Assembly: GCA_017617805.1 (NCBI GenBank)
Contig: JAFZVN010000025.1
Span: 1-35,283 of the forward strand
Origin: Bacteroidaceae bacterium
GTDB lineage: Bacteria; Bacteroidota; Bacteroidia; Bacteroidales; Bacteroidaceae
Direction: 5' to 3'
DNA: 35,283 nt
Both the position numbers and the translations under genes were made by a program. Shown here piece after piece: positions 9,369-17,483 of this stretch; the first letter of the stretch is position 1, and each line of letters starts with the position of its first letter. The notes beneath the pieces are model-generated. The model was not told the DNA's origin. It saw only the letters and a program-made list of their open reading frames with translations, and searched no databases.

Positions 9369-10085
9369 TTAATTCATGCTTATTTGCCCCTTCAAATAGT
9401 CAATCACTCGCTCATTCGCCACTTTCAGAGCTTCGCATGCTTGATTCAGATTCTTTGAGAACTCCTCAAACGTTTCGGCTCCGCTGTCGCAAAGGTCGGT
9501 CACAGACTTCACATAGAGGATGGGGGTTTTGAGCAAAGAACAGACAAATCCCACAGCGGCTCCCTCCATGTCTTTTAGTTCGCCACCATGCTGCTGGATG
9601 ATGTCGAGATCGCAGGGTTGCATGTCTAATGAAGAGCCCGTTGTTACCTTACCCATCTTGAAACCTAAGGTTTCAGCCAGCTGATGGCTTCCTTCCCACA
9701 CAGGGTAGTTGCCCAAGCTTTGAGTGCCCCAAGCATCATCGCCTGGCACACGCCGATCATGGAACATCACCCCATTGCCGATATACACCTCCGCAATCTC
9801 AGCTCCATTGGCACGGAAAGCTCCACAAGTACCAGAGTTGATGACCAAGTCAGGGTGTAGTCGCTGGATGGCACTCAAGGTAGCCACCGTTGCCGCTTCA
9901 CATCCCACAAGGTCACTTCCTTGCTGTTGACCGTTCAACACCACATCCAACGTCAGGTTCTCCACCTTTCCCTCATACAGCCGACAAGGCAGAGGGGCGA
10001 AGAAATCCTTCACCTCCTCAATACCATATCGTTCGATGAATGGCTTTGCTTCAGCCACCATTGCCACTACATAACAGATTCTCAT
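9369..10085 (-). CDS. mqnB: futalosine hydrolase / MTA-SAH-type nucleosidase
   Basis: The protein has 238 residues and belongs to the PNP/UDP phosphorylase superfamily, nucleosidase branch. It begins MRICYVVAMVAEAKPF, typical of MTA/SAH nucleosidases and futalosine hydrolases. It has the purine-binding glycine turn INSGTCGAF and the C-terminal DMEGAAVGFVC followed by VKSVTDLCD, where Glu and Asp are the usual substrate-binding and catalytic residues. The start at 10085 is chosen because the family begins at this Met; a longer frame to 10151 would run into the GH43 gene. It starts 23 bp after the GH43 stop, so it is probably on the same mRNA. Futalosine hydrolase (menaquinone pathway) and methylthioadenosine nucleosidase are both possible; the gene symbol is tentative. 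Confidence 0.75.
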   Translation of the reverse strand: MRICYVVAMVAEAKPFIERYGIEEVKDFFAPLPCRLYEGKVENLTLDVVLNGQQQGSDLVGCEAATVATLSAIQRLHPDLVINSGTCGAFRANGAEIAEVYIGNGVMFHDRRVPGDDAWGTQSLGNYPVWEGSHQLAETLGFKMGKVTTGSSLDMQPCDLDIIQQHGGELKDMEGAAVGFVCSLLKTPILYVKSVTDLCDSGAETFEEFSKNLNQACEALKVANERVIDYLKGQISMN

Positions 10086-10108
10086 AAGACTTATGCAAGA
10101 AATAAACT

Positions 10109-11836
10109 TTAATCCGAAATAAACTGGAACACAAAGTCGAGCAGCGTGCAAAGCGACTTCTCTTTCGTATCTGATTTGAATACGAAGAAGATGGCATGCT
10201 TTCCTACGAGATCTTTCTCTTTTGCCTCATTGGAGATACCGATTGCCATGTCCCAGACCTTCTTGTCCATGTCGGATTTCAGGTCTATCTGTCCAATTAG
10301 CTTACCACCCTGTGAGGTCCATGGCCGATCCATCATCACTTCGATGGTACCATCGATTCCTTCAGGGATGAGACGTAGTAGGAGCATCAAATTGCCAGGA
10401 TTAGCCATTTGCTCAGCATCGAAGTTGAAATACTTGTACCCTACGATAGAGCCATCGGTATTGTTCACCACAGCGTTGGTGTTGTAACGCAAGTCGTAAG
10501 GAGCCTCATACTTTGCGGTTGAAGCCAATGCCTCCTGCTTGGTCATACCTTTCTCGCCTCCATAGCTGGCTTCTACGTATGAGCCATAGAAGGTGTTGTT
10601 GGGCCACTCGTGGGTAGCAGGTTTAGGGCCTGTGTACCAGCAAGCGATACCTGCGGAGTGGCGCTCCAATGGATTGAGACCATTACGTGAGAAGCCTTCT
10701 GAGGTGTATTCACCTTCGCTGATCTCCACCTTGCCACCTTTACCTTCTTCCACCTTCACTTCGATGGGAGCCACCATTGCCTGACGGGCATATTCGTCCG
10801 TACCTGTCTGGCGATGATAGAATACATACCACTGACCGTTAATCTCACAGATGGAGCCGTGGGTATTGCCGTCTGGTGTGGCAGAAGCAATCACGTTGCC
10901 CTGCTCATCCTTTTCACGAGCACGTCCATCGATGATGGTGCCACCATACGTCCAAGGGCCAAGAGGATTGTCGCTATAAGCGTAAGCCAAAGTGTAGTTC
11001 GACATAGGCAGGCCAAACTCGCCCTCCTCCGTGAAGCGGCTATAGATAAAGACATACTTGTCCTTGATTTTGCGGATGGAGGAAGCCTCGAAGAAACGGA
11101 ACTTCCCTTCTTGATAACGTCCAGAAATCATGTCTTCCACAATCTCTGTGCCAGGCTTCACCGTTGCCATCGTTTCTGGATCAAACTCAGCGGCATACGA
11201 ACGTTCGAAGCCCCAGTAGCCATACACACGTCCATCGTCATCCACAAACACAGCAGGGTCAAACTGCAAGACACCATCTACCTGATAGGGATTGTCTTTG
11301 TTCCAGTTGCACACCTCGAAAGGACCATCAGGACGATCACTCTTGGCAATCAATCCATTGCGGAAACCTGTCTGGTCGTTGGGGAAGAGGTAATATGTTT
11401 TCTTGCCGTCCTTGTCTGTCACCAACGTGACATCAGGAGCATAGAGCACATCGGCTGTACCAGCAGAATCGAAGGGTTCACCCTTGCCATTCTTATCTAC
11501 CACCAGAATCACGCCATCGTAACGCCAGTTGTTCAAGCTATCGACAGAGGCAGACCACACCACCTGATCACGTCCGCAATAGGCGTCAATCAAGTCATCG
11601 TGCGAGCCATAGACATAGACACGATATTTCCCTGGCTGGTCAGGGTCTTCAAACACGTAGGGTTCCCCATCAGGGATGTGTTCCCAAAGCGGCATAAATG
11701 GATTGCCGACCGTTGTGAGTTCATTTGTCATATCACTCTTTCCATTTGAAGTGTTGCAGCTTGTTGTCAGCGCCATGCATCCAACTGCTGCCATCAGGAG
11801 CCCTGAAAGCCCCCCATAAAACTTGTGAAGACTCAT
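10109..11836 (-). CDS. GH43-family lipoprotein (beta-xylosidase / alpha-L-arabinofuranosidase type)
   Basis: The protein has 575 residues. The lipobox LTTSC (Cys 27) suggests anchoring in the envelope. The five-bladed propeller begins with GEPYVFEDPDQ, where an Asp near 64-66 should be the general base. The pKa-modulating Asp lies in QFDPAVFVDDDG (about 193), and the acid Glu in FRFFEASSIRK (Glu 250). HGSICEINGQWYVFYHRQ is a further typical blade strand. Residues about 400-570 form a beta-sandwich resembling CBM6. GH43 enzymes remove arabinose or xylose from arabinoxylan, which fits the GH115 gene 8 kb away. No clear Bacteroidetes promoter is seen in the 150 bp upstream, so transcription may depend on an activator. 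The next gene on this strand is the nucleosidase. Confidence 0.88.
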   Translation of the reverse strand: MSLHKFYGGLSGLLMAAVGCMALTTSCNTSNGKSDMTNELTTVGNPFMPLWEHIPDGEPYVFEDPDQPGKYRVYVYGSHDDLIDAYCGRDQVVWSASVDSLNNWRYDGVILVVDKNGKGEPFDSAGTADVLYAPDVTLVTDKDGKKTYYLFPNDQTGFRNGLIAKSDRPDGPFEVCNWNKDNPYQVDGVLQFDPAVFVDDDGRVYGYWGFERSYAAEFDPETMATVKPGTEIVEDMISGRYQEGKFRFFEASSIRKIKDKYVFIYSRFTEEGEFGLPMSNYTLAYAYSDNPLGPWTYGGTIIDGRAREKDEQGNVIASATPDGNTHGSICEINGQWYVFYHRQTGTDEYARQAMVAPIEVKVEEGKGGKVEISEGEYTSEGFSRNGLNPLERHSAGIACWYTGPKPATHEWPNNTFYGSYVEASYGGEKGMTKQEALASTAKYEAPYDLRYNTNAVVNNTDGSIVGYKYFNFDAEQMANPGNLMLLLRLIPEGIDGTIEVMMDRPWTSQGGKLIGQIDLKSDMDKKVWDMAIGISNEAKEKDLVGKHAIFFVFKSDTKEKSLCTLLDFVFQFISD

Positions 11837-11910
11837 TGTTGTATTATTATTGGTAATTTAGTATATGAATGGTTGAATAGATTGTTTCGTTTATGTGCCT
11901 ATGGAAATAC

Positions 11911-11960
11911 TAAAAAATACCAATGAGACAAACTTTCTGTTTTTGCTTATCTCAATGGTA
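11911..11960 (-). terminator. terminator of the DUF2795-like gene
   Basis: Arms of 11 bp (11918-11928 and 11950-11960) pair with one mismatch around a 21-nt loop. Read on the minus strand the stem is followed by TTTTTT, as in an intrinsic terminator. It lies 30 bp after the stop of the leftward gene at 11990. It could also act as an operator for the GH43 gene, but the T-run favours termination. Confidence 0.6.
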
Positions 11961-11989
11961 TTCAATAGTTTATTGATGGATGGCGATCT

Positions 11990-12211
11990 TTAATATTCGT
12001 CTTCATCCCACAAGAAATCCTCTTTGGACGGATAGTCAGGCCAGATTTCTTCGATGGTTTCGTACACATCGCCTTCGTCTTCGATTTCTTCAAGGTTTTC
12101 GATAACCTCGAGTGGAGCGCCAGAGCGGGTGGCATAGTCAATGAGCTCTTCCTTGGTGGCTGGCCAAGGGGCGTCTTCCAGTTTTGATGCTAATTCAAGT
12201 GTCCAATACAT
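11990..12211 (-). CDS. small acidic DUF2795-like protein
   Basis: The protein has 73 residues and is strongly acidic, ending PSKEDFLWDEDEY. It begins MYWTLELASKLEDAPWPATKEELIDYA, and the pattern of a helix, a WPATKEELIDYA turn and helices fits the DUF2795 family of small proteins of unknown function. It has no signal peptide and is probably cytoplasmic. It has its own promoter, whose -33 and -7 elements overlap the 3' end of the upstream cobalamin adenosyltransferase gene, and a terminator follows it, so it is likely expressed alone. I see no catalytic residues. The family call rests on recalled sequence pattern. Confidence 0.72.
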   Translation of the reverse strand: MYWTLELASKLEDAPWPATKEELIDYATRSGAPLEVIENLEEIEDEGDVYETIEEIWPDYPSKEDFLWDEDEY

Positions 12212-12253
12212 GATATTTTGTTGTTTGTTTTGGGGTTATTTATTTTTGGCGTG

Positions 12254-12284
12254 CAAAGGTAATGTTTATTTATTTCTCTTCCAA
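12254..12284 (-). promoter_or_regulatory. promoter of the DUF2795-like gene
   Basis: On the minus strand, TTG at 12284-12282 and TACCTTTG at 12261-12254 are 20 bp apart, a perfect Bacteroidetes-type promoter. The -33 part lies inside the coding end of the upstream adenosyltransferase gene (stop at 12266). Confidence 0.78.
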
Positions 12285-12820
12285 ATTATTTCAGGATAAT
12301 TTTCATCGAGATTTAACTTTCTTGCCAGAACGAAGAGATAGTCGCTGAGACGATTGATATAAGCTATCACGTTGGGGTCGAGGTCAGCCCCTTCTTCGCT
12401 GAGGGCGAGAATGCGTCGTTCAGCCCGTCTGCAAACGGTTCTGCAGACGTGGCAAACGGCAGCGGCTCGGCATCCTCCTGGCAGGATGAAGTGCTTGAAA
12501 GGAGGCAGTTGGGCATTGATGGCATCGATGGCTTGTTCGATGGTCTCAATCATGGGAGTGGTGACGATGTTGCCTGGTCTTGCGTCCTGCTGGGATGTGT
12601 CAGTGGCGAGGTAGCCGCCAACGACAAAGAGTTGGTTCTGCACTTCGGTGAGGAACTGGATGTCGCTCTCTTGGGTGCAGTAGGTGATGAGCAGACCGAT
12701 TTGTGAACTGAGTTCATCAATGGTGCCGTATGATTCGAGTCGTGCGCAGGTCTTGCTGACTCGCTGTCCCCCTACGAGGGAAGTTTGGCCTTGGTCGCCT
12801 GTACGGGTATAGATTTTCAT
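12266..12820 (-). CDS. PduO-type cob(I)alamin adenosyltransferase
   Basis: The protein has 184 residues. It begins MKIYTRTGDQGQTSLVGGQRV, the ATP-binding N-terminal motif of PduO-type ATP:cob(I)alamin adenosyltransferases. It continues with ARLESYGTIDELSSQIGL and ends with the conserved RRAERRIL and INRLSDYLFVLAR helices. It makes adenosylcobalamin in the cytoplasm, for enzymes such as methylmalonyl-CoA mutase. The ATG at 12820 overlaps the stop of the preceding gene (ATGA), which fixes the start and suggests translational coupling. A longer upstream frame (to 13012) is a shadow of that neighbour. The family identification is strong. Confidence 0.92.
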   Translation of the reverse strand: MKIYTRTGDQGQTSLVGGQRVSKTCARLESYGTIDELSSQIGLLITYCTQESDIQFLTEVQNQLFVVGGYLATDTSQQDARPGNIVTTPMIETIEQAIDAINAQLPPFKHFILPGGCRAAAVCHVCRTVCRRAERRILALSEEGADLDPNVIAYINRLSDYLFVLARKLNLDENYPEIIWKRNK

Positions 12821-13257
12821 AATAGATAATTTTGCTTGATGCGTTTGGGGTCGAAAGTGACCAATCCTCGTTGTCCCATATCGAAAGTGACGATGGCACG
12901 TGGGTCTGTAATGATGTGTTGCCAAAGGGACGCATTCTCGTTGTGGGTGTGTTCGACGACGAGAATCGTGTCTGGTGTAGCAGCTTGTGCCGTTTCTTCG
13001 TATCGGGTCCATGCATCAGCATCTTTCTCCTCGATGATGATGAGGGGCTGATGCCGATAGTGATTGCGGATGCGATAGAGCTGCTGTTGCAAAGGAGTGG
13101 TCAAATTTTGTTCTTGATAGGCGTAGTAGGGGAGTGGTTCGAAAAGCACATCACGGATAAGTTCGTAAGCCCAAGGGGACTGCACACCAAACCCGCGCCG
13201 ATGGATGGCGCGGGTCGGTGATGTGATGAACAGATGTATTGTGCGTCTCAAATTCAT
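12817..13257 (-). CDS. shortened SAM-methyltransferase-like protein
   Basis: The protein has 146 residues. The N-terminus RRGFGVQSPWAYELI resembles the HGIHSPFVFDF segment that begins a Bacteroidetes family of O-methyltransferase-like proteins. The C-terminus, VTFDMGQRGLVTFDPKRIKQNYLL, resembles the end of the same family. Those proteins usually have about 220-250 residues; here the central part that would carry the SAM-binding glycine loop is missing, and only an IIIEEKDADAW strand is left. It overlaps the adenosyltransferase start by 4 bp. It is either a reduced non-methylating descendant or an unrelated small protein; no catalytic function can be assigned. The intact frame and coupling suggest it is expressed. 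Confidence 0.6.
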   Translation of the reverse strand: MNLRRTIHLFITSPTRAIHRRGFGVQSPWAYELIRDVLFEPLPYYAYQEQNLTTPLQQQLYRIRNHYRHQPLIIIEEKDADAWTRYEETAQAATPDTILVVEHTHNENASLWQHIITDPRAIVTFDMGQRGLVTFDPKRIKQNYLL

Positions 13258-13349
13258 TGTTGTTCTATTCCTCCAATCTCCAATCTCTCCACTTTTGACT
13301 ACGTCGAGCTATCATCGTATCTTTAGCACGCTTGGCTTGCCAAGAACGT
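13258..13349. repeat. possible dispersed intergenic repeat
   Basis: The 92 bp between two leftward genes hold pyrimidine-rich near-repeats (TCCAATCTCCAATCTCTCC at 13271-13289), a non-repetitive block including a small hairpin CTTGGCTTGCCAAG (13331-13344), and further CACTTTTCACTCTCCACTTT repeats that run into the end of the histidine kinase gene. This composition resembles multi-copy intergenic sequences of Prevotella, but copy number cannot be judged from one window. Confidence 0.35.
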
Positions 13350-15263
13350 TCACTTTTCACTCTCCACTTTCCCCTTCACCTCTTCTGTTGCCTTTCGTCG
13401 AGCCTTCTCGAGTAATGTCGTGCTGGAATCTGCTTTGGTGTTTTCTTCAATACCGATGTGGTTGGGCACAGTGAAGACAAAGCGTGCTCCGTTAGTGTAG
13501 TGTGTGTCGAGGTGGATGTCGCCACCCAGAGCACGTGCAATCAGACGGCATACGTAGAGTCCTAAACCCAATCCAGGACTATAGTGGTCGAGTTTCTCGA
13601 AGTGCTCGAAGATCACGTCCGTCTTGTCAGGCGGAATGCCGATACCTGTATCTGTCACCACAAATTGGATGCTGTCGTTCAGTCGGAGGTGGGTGGCACT
13701 GAGGGTGATTTCTCCGCTGCTGGTATTCTTGCAGGCATTGGAAAGGAGGTTGTGAAGCACCTGTCCGATGCGCCTATAATCAGAAAAGAGCTTGAGTCCT
13801 GCGGGAAGTGGTTGGTAGATGAATTCTACCCCAGAAGACAGCAGTTCACGTGTCTCTTCCATCTTCTCATTGCAGAGTTTGTCGATGTCGATTTCGGTGA
13901 ATTGGAAGTTGAAGGTGCCGACCTCCATGTTGCTCACATCGATAATGTCGTCGAGGGTGGAGAGCAGCTGGTTGTTGCTTTCCTGAATGTAGCCGTTGTA
14001 GAGGGAACGTTCCTCGTCTGACAGGTCGTTGGACATGAGCTGTGCAAAGCCCATGATGGCATTGAGTGGGGTGCGGATTTCGTGTCTCATGTTCTGGATG
14101 AAGACAGTCTTGACACGGTCTGCTATGGCGGCTTGGTCGAGTGCCTTTTGCAGGGCATCCGCACGTTTTCTCTCTTCTGCCGCATTGTTTCTGTGCCAAC
14201 CCAGATAGAAGGCTACGGCGATGGCCAGTACCAACAGGGCGAAGGTGAAGATGAGAGAATTGCGTTTTATTTTCTCGCTCTTTGCCTCCTCGTTTTTCTG
14301 GGCACTGTAGCTGGAGTTGATAACTGGGAAGTATTTTGACACGTCAAGTGCAAGGATGCGTGAAGGGTAGGTGTTGGCATCCTCCATCGTACACATCAGG
14401 TAGGTGTATGCACGGTTGATGTCACCTGCTTCAAAGAGGACATAAACGAGATAGGGCAGTGCCTCGTATCTGGTGTTACCGCTCTTGATGTTGTTCAGAG
14501 CTGTCGTGGCAAGATAATAGATATAGTTATCCCTATCGTTGAGCTGGTCATAAGCAGAGGCGATAGCCATGCTCATGGCCGCCTGGCTTTTTCCTTTCGA
14601 GAGCGCATAAACGTTTGTGAGGGTTTTCAATGCCTCTCGGGGGTGATTGAGATAGACACTTTTTTGCGCCTTGACTAACTCACGTTCGCTTCCAGGGGGC
14701 GTCAGTTGGATGATTTCATCATAGTAAGCCATCATTTGGGGCTCCTCATTCTGTGCTATGCTGATGTCTGCCATGTATTCAGCGATTTTTTCCTGATTGG
14801 CTCGACGCGTGCGGATGTATTGAATACGTTCCTCTTCCGACAGCCCCACCGTATCCATCTTGTTGGTGATTTCTGTGGCTTTGTGGTAAATTCCCATGGT
14901 GCCGTAGATGTAGGAGGCGTTCAACTCTGTCCATGCACGTAGGTTCGCATCTTCTGCATACTGATCTGTCTTTCGGATGCGATCCAGCACTTGAAGACTA
15001 TTGCGCCCATCAAAACTGAAAAGTGCATTAAAGAGTTCCTTGCATTTTTCCACATATTGGTCAGGATGGCATGAATTCACAACCACCTGCAAGCTGTCAG
15101 CATGTACTTGGCAGTTGGCCTGATAAATGCTTTTCTTGGCAATGGCACTATCCAGCTCAACCAACACTGCCTCTATCTCTGCCTTGCTGTGAGTGAATTG
15201 CGCAGACATTGATACAGGAAATGTTATCAATAGCAATATGTTGAATATACGTGTTAGCTGCAT
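13350..15263 (-). CDS. orphan membrane sensor histidine kinase
   Basis: The protein has 637 residues. A signal peptide (1-21, ending SMSAQ) is followed by an extracytoplasmic helical, TPR-like region (about 25-330) whose start, ELDSAIAKKSIYQANCQ, resembles the DUF6377-type sensors of Bacteroidetes. One membrane segment (336-356) and a coiled linker lead to the kinase core: H-box MRHEIRTPLNAIMGF (His 394), N-box HNLLSNACKNT, G1 DTGIGIPPDKTD and G2 GLGLGLYVCRLIA. It should autophosphorylate on His 394 in response to a periplasmic signal. It has no receiver domain and no adjacent response regulator, so the partner lies elsewhere. The last 20 or so codons lie in a CACTTTTCACTCTCC-type repeat, which may have extended the C-terminus. 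It is divergent from birA. Confidence 0.88.
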   Translation of the reverse strand: MQLTRIFNILLLITFPVSMSAQFTHSKAEIEAVLVELDSAIAKKSIYQANCQVHADSLQVVVNSCHPDQYVEKCKELFNALFSFDGRNSLQVLDRIRKTDQYAEDANLRAWTELNASYIYGTMGIYHKATEITNKMDTVGLSEEERIQYIRTRRANQEKIAEYMADISIAQNEEPQMMAYYDEIIQLTPPGSERELVKAQKSVYLNHPREALKTLTNVYALSKGKSQAAMSMAIASAYDQLNDRDNYIYYLATTALNNIKSGNTRYEALPYLVYVLFEAGDINRAYTYLMCTMEDANTYPSRILALDVSKYFPVINSSYSAQKNEEAKSEKIKRNSLIFTFALLVLAIAVAFYLGWHRNNAAEERKRADALQKALDQAAIADRVKTVFIQNMRHEIRTPLNAIMGFAQLMSNDLSDEERSLYNGYIQESNNQLLSTLDDIIDVSNMEVGTFNFQFTEIDIDKLCNEKMEETRELLSSGVEFIYQPLPAGLKLFSDYRRIGQVLHNLLSNACKNTSSGEITLSATHLRLNDSIQFVVTDTGIGIPPDKTDVIFEHFEKLDHYSPGLGLGLYVCRLIARALGGDIHLDTHYTNGARFVFTVPNHIGIEENTKADSSTTLLEKARRKATEEVKGKVESEK

Positions 15264-15322
15264 AAGGGTATAACCGGCTAGTGAAAACTCTGTAAGAAGC
15301 TTCTAACTTCAAAGATTGTTTG

Positions 15323-15354
15323 CAAATGTAAGGATTTGTTTGTGAAAATCACAA
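15323..15354 (-). promoter_or_regulatory. promoter of the histidine kinase gene
   Basis: On the minus strand, TTG (15354-15352) and TACATTTG (15330-15323) are 21 bp apart. The -7 element is 59 bp upstream of the ATG at 15263. Confidence 0.65.
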
Positions 15355-15426
15355 CAAAAAATTCTTTTTTTCTTCGAATGAGGGTGAAATTGTTGGTTAG
15401 AGGGGCAATTTTTGGGCGTTTTGTAC

Positions 15427-15434
15427 TACCTTTG
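15427..15434 (+). promoter_or_regulatory. -7 element of the birA-queA operon
   Basis: TACCTTTG lies 17 bp before the ATG at 15452, so the leader would be only about 11 nt. No TTG at the expected spacing is seen. The start chosen at ATG 15452, not the in-frame TTG at 15443, fits this promoter. Confidence 0.6.
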
Positions 15435-15451
15435 CATAAAATTTGCAAACT

Positions 15452-16219
15452 ATGGTGAACATTTCACGCATCAATCTTCCTACGGTCGATTCCACCAATT
15501 CGTTCATTCGAGAGATGTTGGCAGAAGAGGGAACGGGTCAGGTTGTTTCAGCCTCCTCGTTGCCTGGCTTCACCTTGGTGGTGGCCGATGACCAGACGAA
15601 GGGAAGAGGACAGCAAGGCAACTCGTGGGAGACGGAACGAGGCAAGAACCTCACGTTCTCGCTGTTGTGCCATCCTGATTTCGTGCCTGCCTCACGTCAG
15701 TTCCTGTTGTCGCAGTGCATGGCTGTGGCTGTGCGCGATGCCTTGGCTGAACAGGTGGAGGGAGTGGAAGTGAAGTGGCCGAACGACATTTATGTGGGCG
15801 ATAAGAAGATGAGCGGCACCCTTATCGAGTGCGATTTGGTGGGGAAGAACATCGCCAACTGCATCATTGGTGTGGGCATCAACATCAACCAAATGGTGTT
15901 CAGGAGTGATGCGCCCAATCCCACCTCGTTGCAGCTGCTGACAGGAAAGGAACACGATCGAGAAGCCGTGTTGTCATCCATCATCAGCCATTTCCAGACT
16001 TACTATGAGTTGCTGGCTGAGGGAAAGGAAGAGGAAGTGCGGCAGGTGTATAAGCAGCATCTCTATCGACGTGAGGGTTTCCATTGCTATCGTGATGTGC
16101 GGGGCGATTTCATGGCAGAGATTGTGGAGGTGGAACCCACAGGACATCTCTGCTTGCGTTTTGACAATGGGAATGTGGTTCGTTACGAGTTCAAAGAGGT
16201 ACAATTTATCCAAGACTAA
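15452..16219 (+). CDS. birA: biotin--[acetyl-CoA-carboxylase] ligase, monofunctional
   Basis: The protein has 255 residues. It attaches biotin, via biotinyl-AMP, to biotin carrier proteins in the cytoplasm. It begins with the family motif LPTVDSTNSFIREM, then has the biotinyl-AMP loop KGRGQQGNSWETERGKNLTFS (within residues 50-72) and KWPNDIYVGDKKMSGTLIE with the catalytic Lys region. GVGININQ and the C-terminal SH3-like domain (FMAEIVEVEPTGHLCL) follow. There is no N-terminal helix-turn-helix, so it is a ligase only and not a repressor. It is the first gene of an apparent operon with queA 13 bp downstream. The start is ATG 15452. Confidence 0.92.
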   Translation: MVNISRINLPTVDSTNSFIREMLAEEGTGQVVSASSLPGFTLVVADDQTKGRGQQGNSWETERGKNLTFSLLCHPDFVPASRQFLLSQCMAVAVRDALAEQVEGVEVKWPNDIYVGDKKMSGTLIECDLVGKNIANCIIGVGININQMVFRSDAPNPTSLQLLTGKEHDREAVLSSIISHFQTYYELLAEGKEEEVRQVYKQHLYRREGFHCYRDVRGDFMAEIVEVEPTGHLCLRFDNGNVVRYEFKEVQFIQD

Positions 16220-16232
16220 AATATCCAAGACA

Positions 16233-17456
16233 TTGAATCCGAAGAATATACATATTGCTGATTACAACTACGACTTGCCTGATGAACGCATTGCCAAGTT
16301 CCCCTTGGCTGAGCGTGACAGCAGCAAGTTGCTCATCTACCAACATGGCGAGGTGAGTGAGGATGTGTTCACGTCCTTGCCCCACTACTTGCCTGCTGGT
16401 GCGTTGATGGTGTTCAACAACACGAAGGTCATTCAGGCACGTCTGCATTTCAGGAAAGCATCTACCGAGTCTGTGCAGGGAGCCCTCATTGAGGTGTTCT
16501 GCCTCGAACCAGCCCTTCCTAACGATTACCAGCTGAACTTCTCGCAGAAGGGGAGTGTGCAGTGGTACTGCTTGGTGGGCAATCTGAAGAAGTGGAAAGA
16601 GGGCAAGCTATATCGTGACATCCAAATGCCCAATGGGGAGAAAATGACCCTCTCCTGCGAACGGAAAGGACTGCATGGCACATCGCACATCATCGAATTT
16701 GCTTGGGATGGCGACTACACCTGGGCAGAACTGCTCGATGCCGTGGGCGAACTGCCCATTCCTCCCTATCTCAATCGAGAGACCCAAGAGAGCGACAAGA
16801 CAACCTACCAGACGGTCTATTCCAAAATCAAGGGTTCTGTGGCTGCTCCTACAGCCGGTCTCCATTTCACGGAGCGTGTGCTTCATGCCCTTGATGAGGC
16901 TGGGATTGACCGTGAGGAACTGACCCTCCATGTGGGAGCAGGCACGTTCAAGCCCGTCAAGAGTGAGGAGATTGGTGACCACGATATGCACACGGAGCAT
17001 ATTGCTGTTCGTCGCCAAACCATTGAGAAACTCATTGCTCATGGAGGTGAAGCCATTGCTGTTGGCACAACCAGCGTTCGTACCCTCGAAAGCCTCTACT
17101 ACATGGGCATTCTCGCCTCCCAAGGCAAGGAAGACCTCCACGTCCCCCAATGGATGCCCTACGACGAAACTGTCAGCTGTCAACTGTCAACTGTCAATTC
17201 CCTCAAAGCACTCCTTTCCTACATGGACAAGCATCAGCTTGATGTGCTCCATTCCTCTACCCAAATCATCATTGCCCCAGGTTACGAGTACCACATCGTG
17301 CGTCGTATGGTCACCAACTTCCACCAACCACAATCCACTTTGCTGCTCTTGGTGTCAGCCTTCCTGAAAGGCGATTGGAAAAAAGTCTATGACTATGCGC
17401 TCAGCCACGATTTCCGTTTCCTCAGTTATGGTGATTCCTCGCTTTTGATTCCTTGA
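16233..17456 (+). CDS. queA: tRNA preQ1(34) S-adenosylmethionine ribosyltransferase-isomerase
   Basis: The protein has about 407 residues. QueA transfers the ribosyl group of SAM to preQ1 in tRNA, giving epoxyqueuosine. Recognised blocks are YDLPDERIAKFPLAERDSSKLL near the start, MVFNNTKVIQARL, AAPTAGLHFTERVL, LHVGAGTFKPVKSE, AVGTTSVRTLESL and VTNFHQPQSTLLLLVSAF. I place the start at the TTG at 16233 (LNPKNIHIADYNY) because no ATG precedes the conserved block and homologues begin with a similar Met-x-Pro-Lys sequence; a longer frame from 16005 overlaps birA. Between the QWMPYDE and LLSYMDKHQLDVLHSSTQ blocks the gene contains a 7-nt tandem repeat (17169-17199) that encodes VSCQLSTVNS. The spacing to birA is 13 bp and to the Nudix gene 27 bp. 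Confidence 0.92.
   Translation: MNPKNIHIADYNYDLPDERIAKFPLAERDSSKLLIYQHGEVSEDVFTSLPHYLPAGALMVFNNTKVIQARLHFRKASTESVQGALIEVFCLEPALPNDYQLNFSQKGSVQWYCLVGNLKKWKEGKLYRDIQMPNGEKMTLSCERKGLHGTSHIIEFAWDGDYTWAELLDAVGELPIPPYLNRETQESDKTTYQTVYSKIKGSVAAPTAGLHFTERVLHALDEAGIDREELTLHVGAGTFKPVKSEEIGDHDMHTEHIAVRRQTIEKLIAHGGEAIAVGTTSVRTLESLYYMGILASQGKEDLHVPQWMPYDETVSCQLSTVNSLKALLSYMDKHQLDVLHSSTQIIIAPGYEYHIVRRMVTNFHQPQSTLLLLVSAFLKGDWKKVYDYALSHDFRFLSYGDSSLLIP
17169..17199 (+). repeat. 7-nt tandem repeat inside queA
   Basis: About four units of TGTCAAC (ACTGTCAGCTGTCAACTGTC at the left end) form an in-frame insertion in a variable loop of QueA. The same kind of short repeat is typical of intergenic DNA in these bacteria. 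Confidence 0.7.
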
Positions 17457-17483
17457 CAAAGATTACTTAGAACAATAACATCA

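Noticed and set aside
10086-10151. 22-codon extension of the nucleosidase into the GH43 gene
   Set aside because: It overlaps the GH43 coding end and the family starts at MRICYVVAM.
10814-11749. 311-codon open frame opposite the GH43 gene
   Set aside because: It is antisense to a clear GH43 domain and has no domain or promoter of its own.
12821-13012. 64-codon extension of the cobalamin adenosyltransferase
   Set aside because: It is a shadow of the overlapping upstream gene; PduO proteins begin MKIYTRTGD.
16005-16232. Extension of queA into birA
   Set aside because: It overlaps the birA coding frame and shows no homology to QueA.
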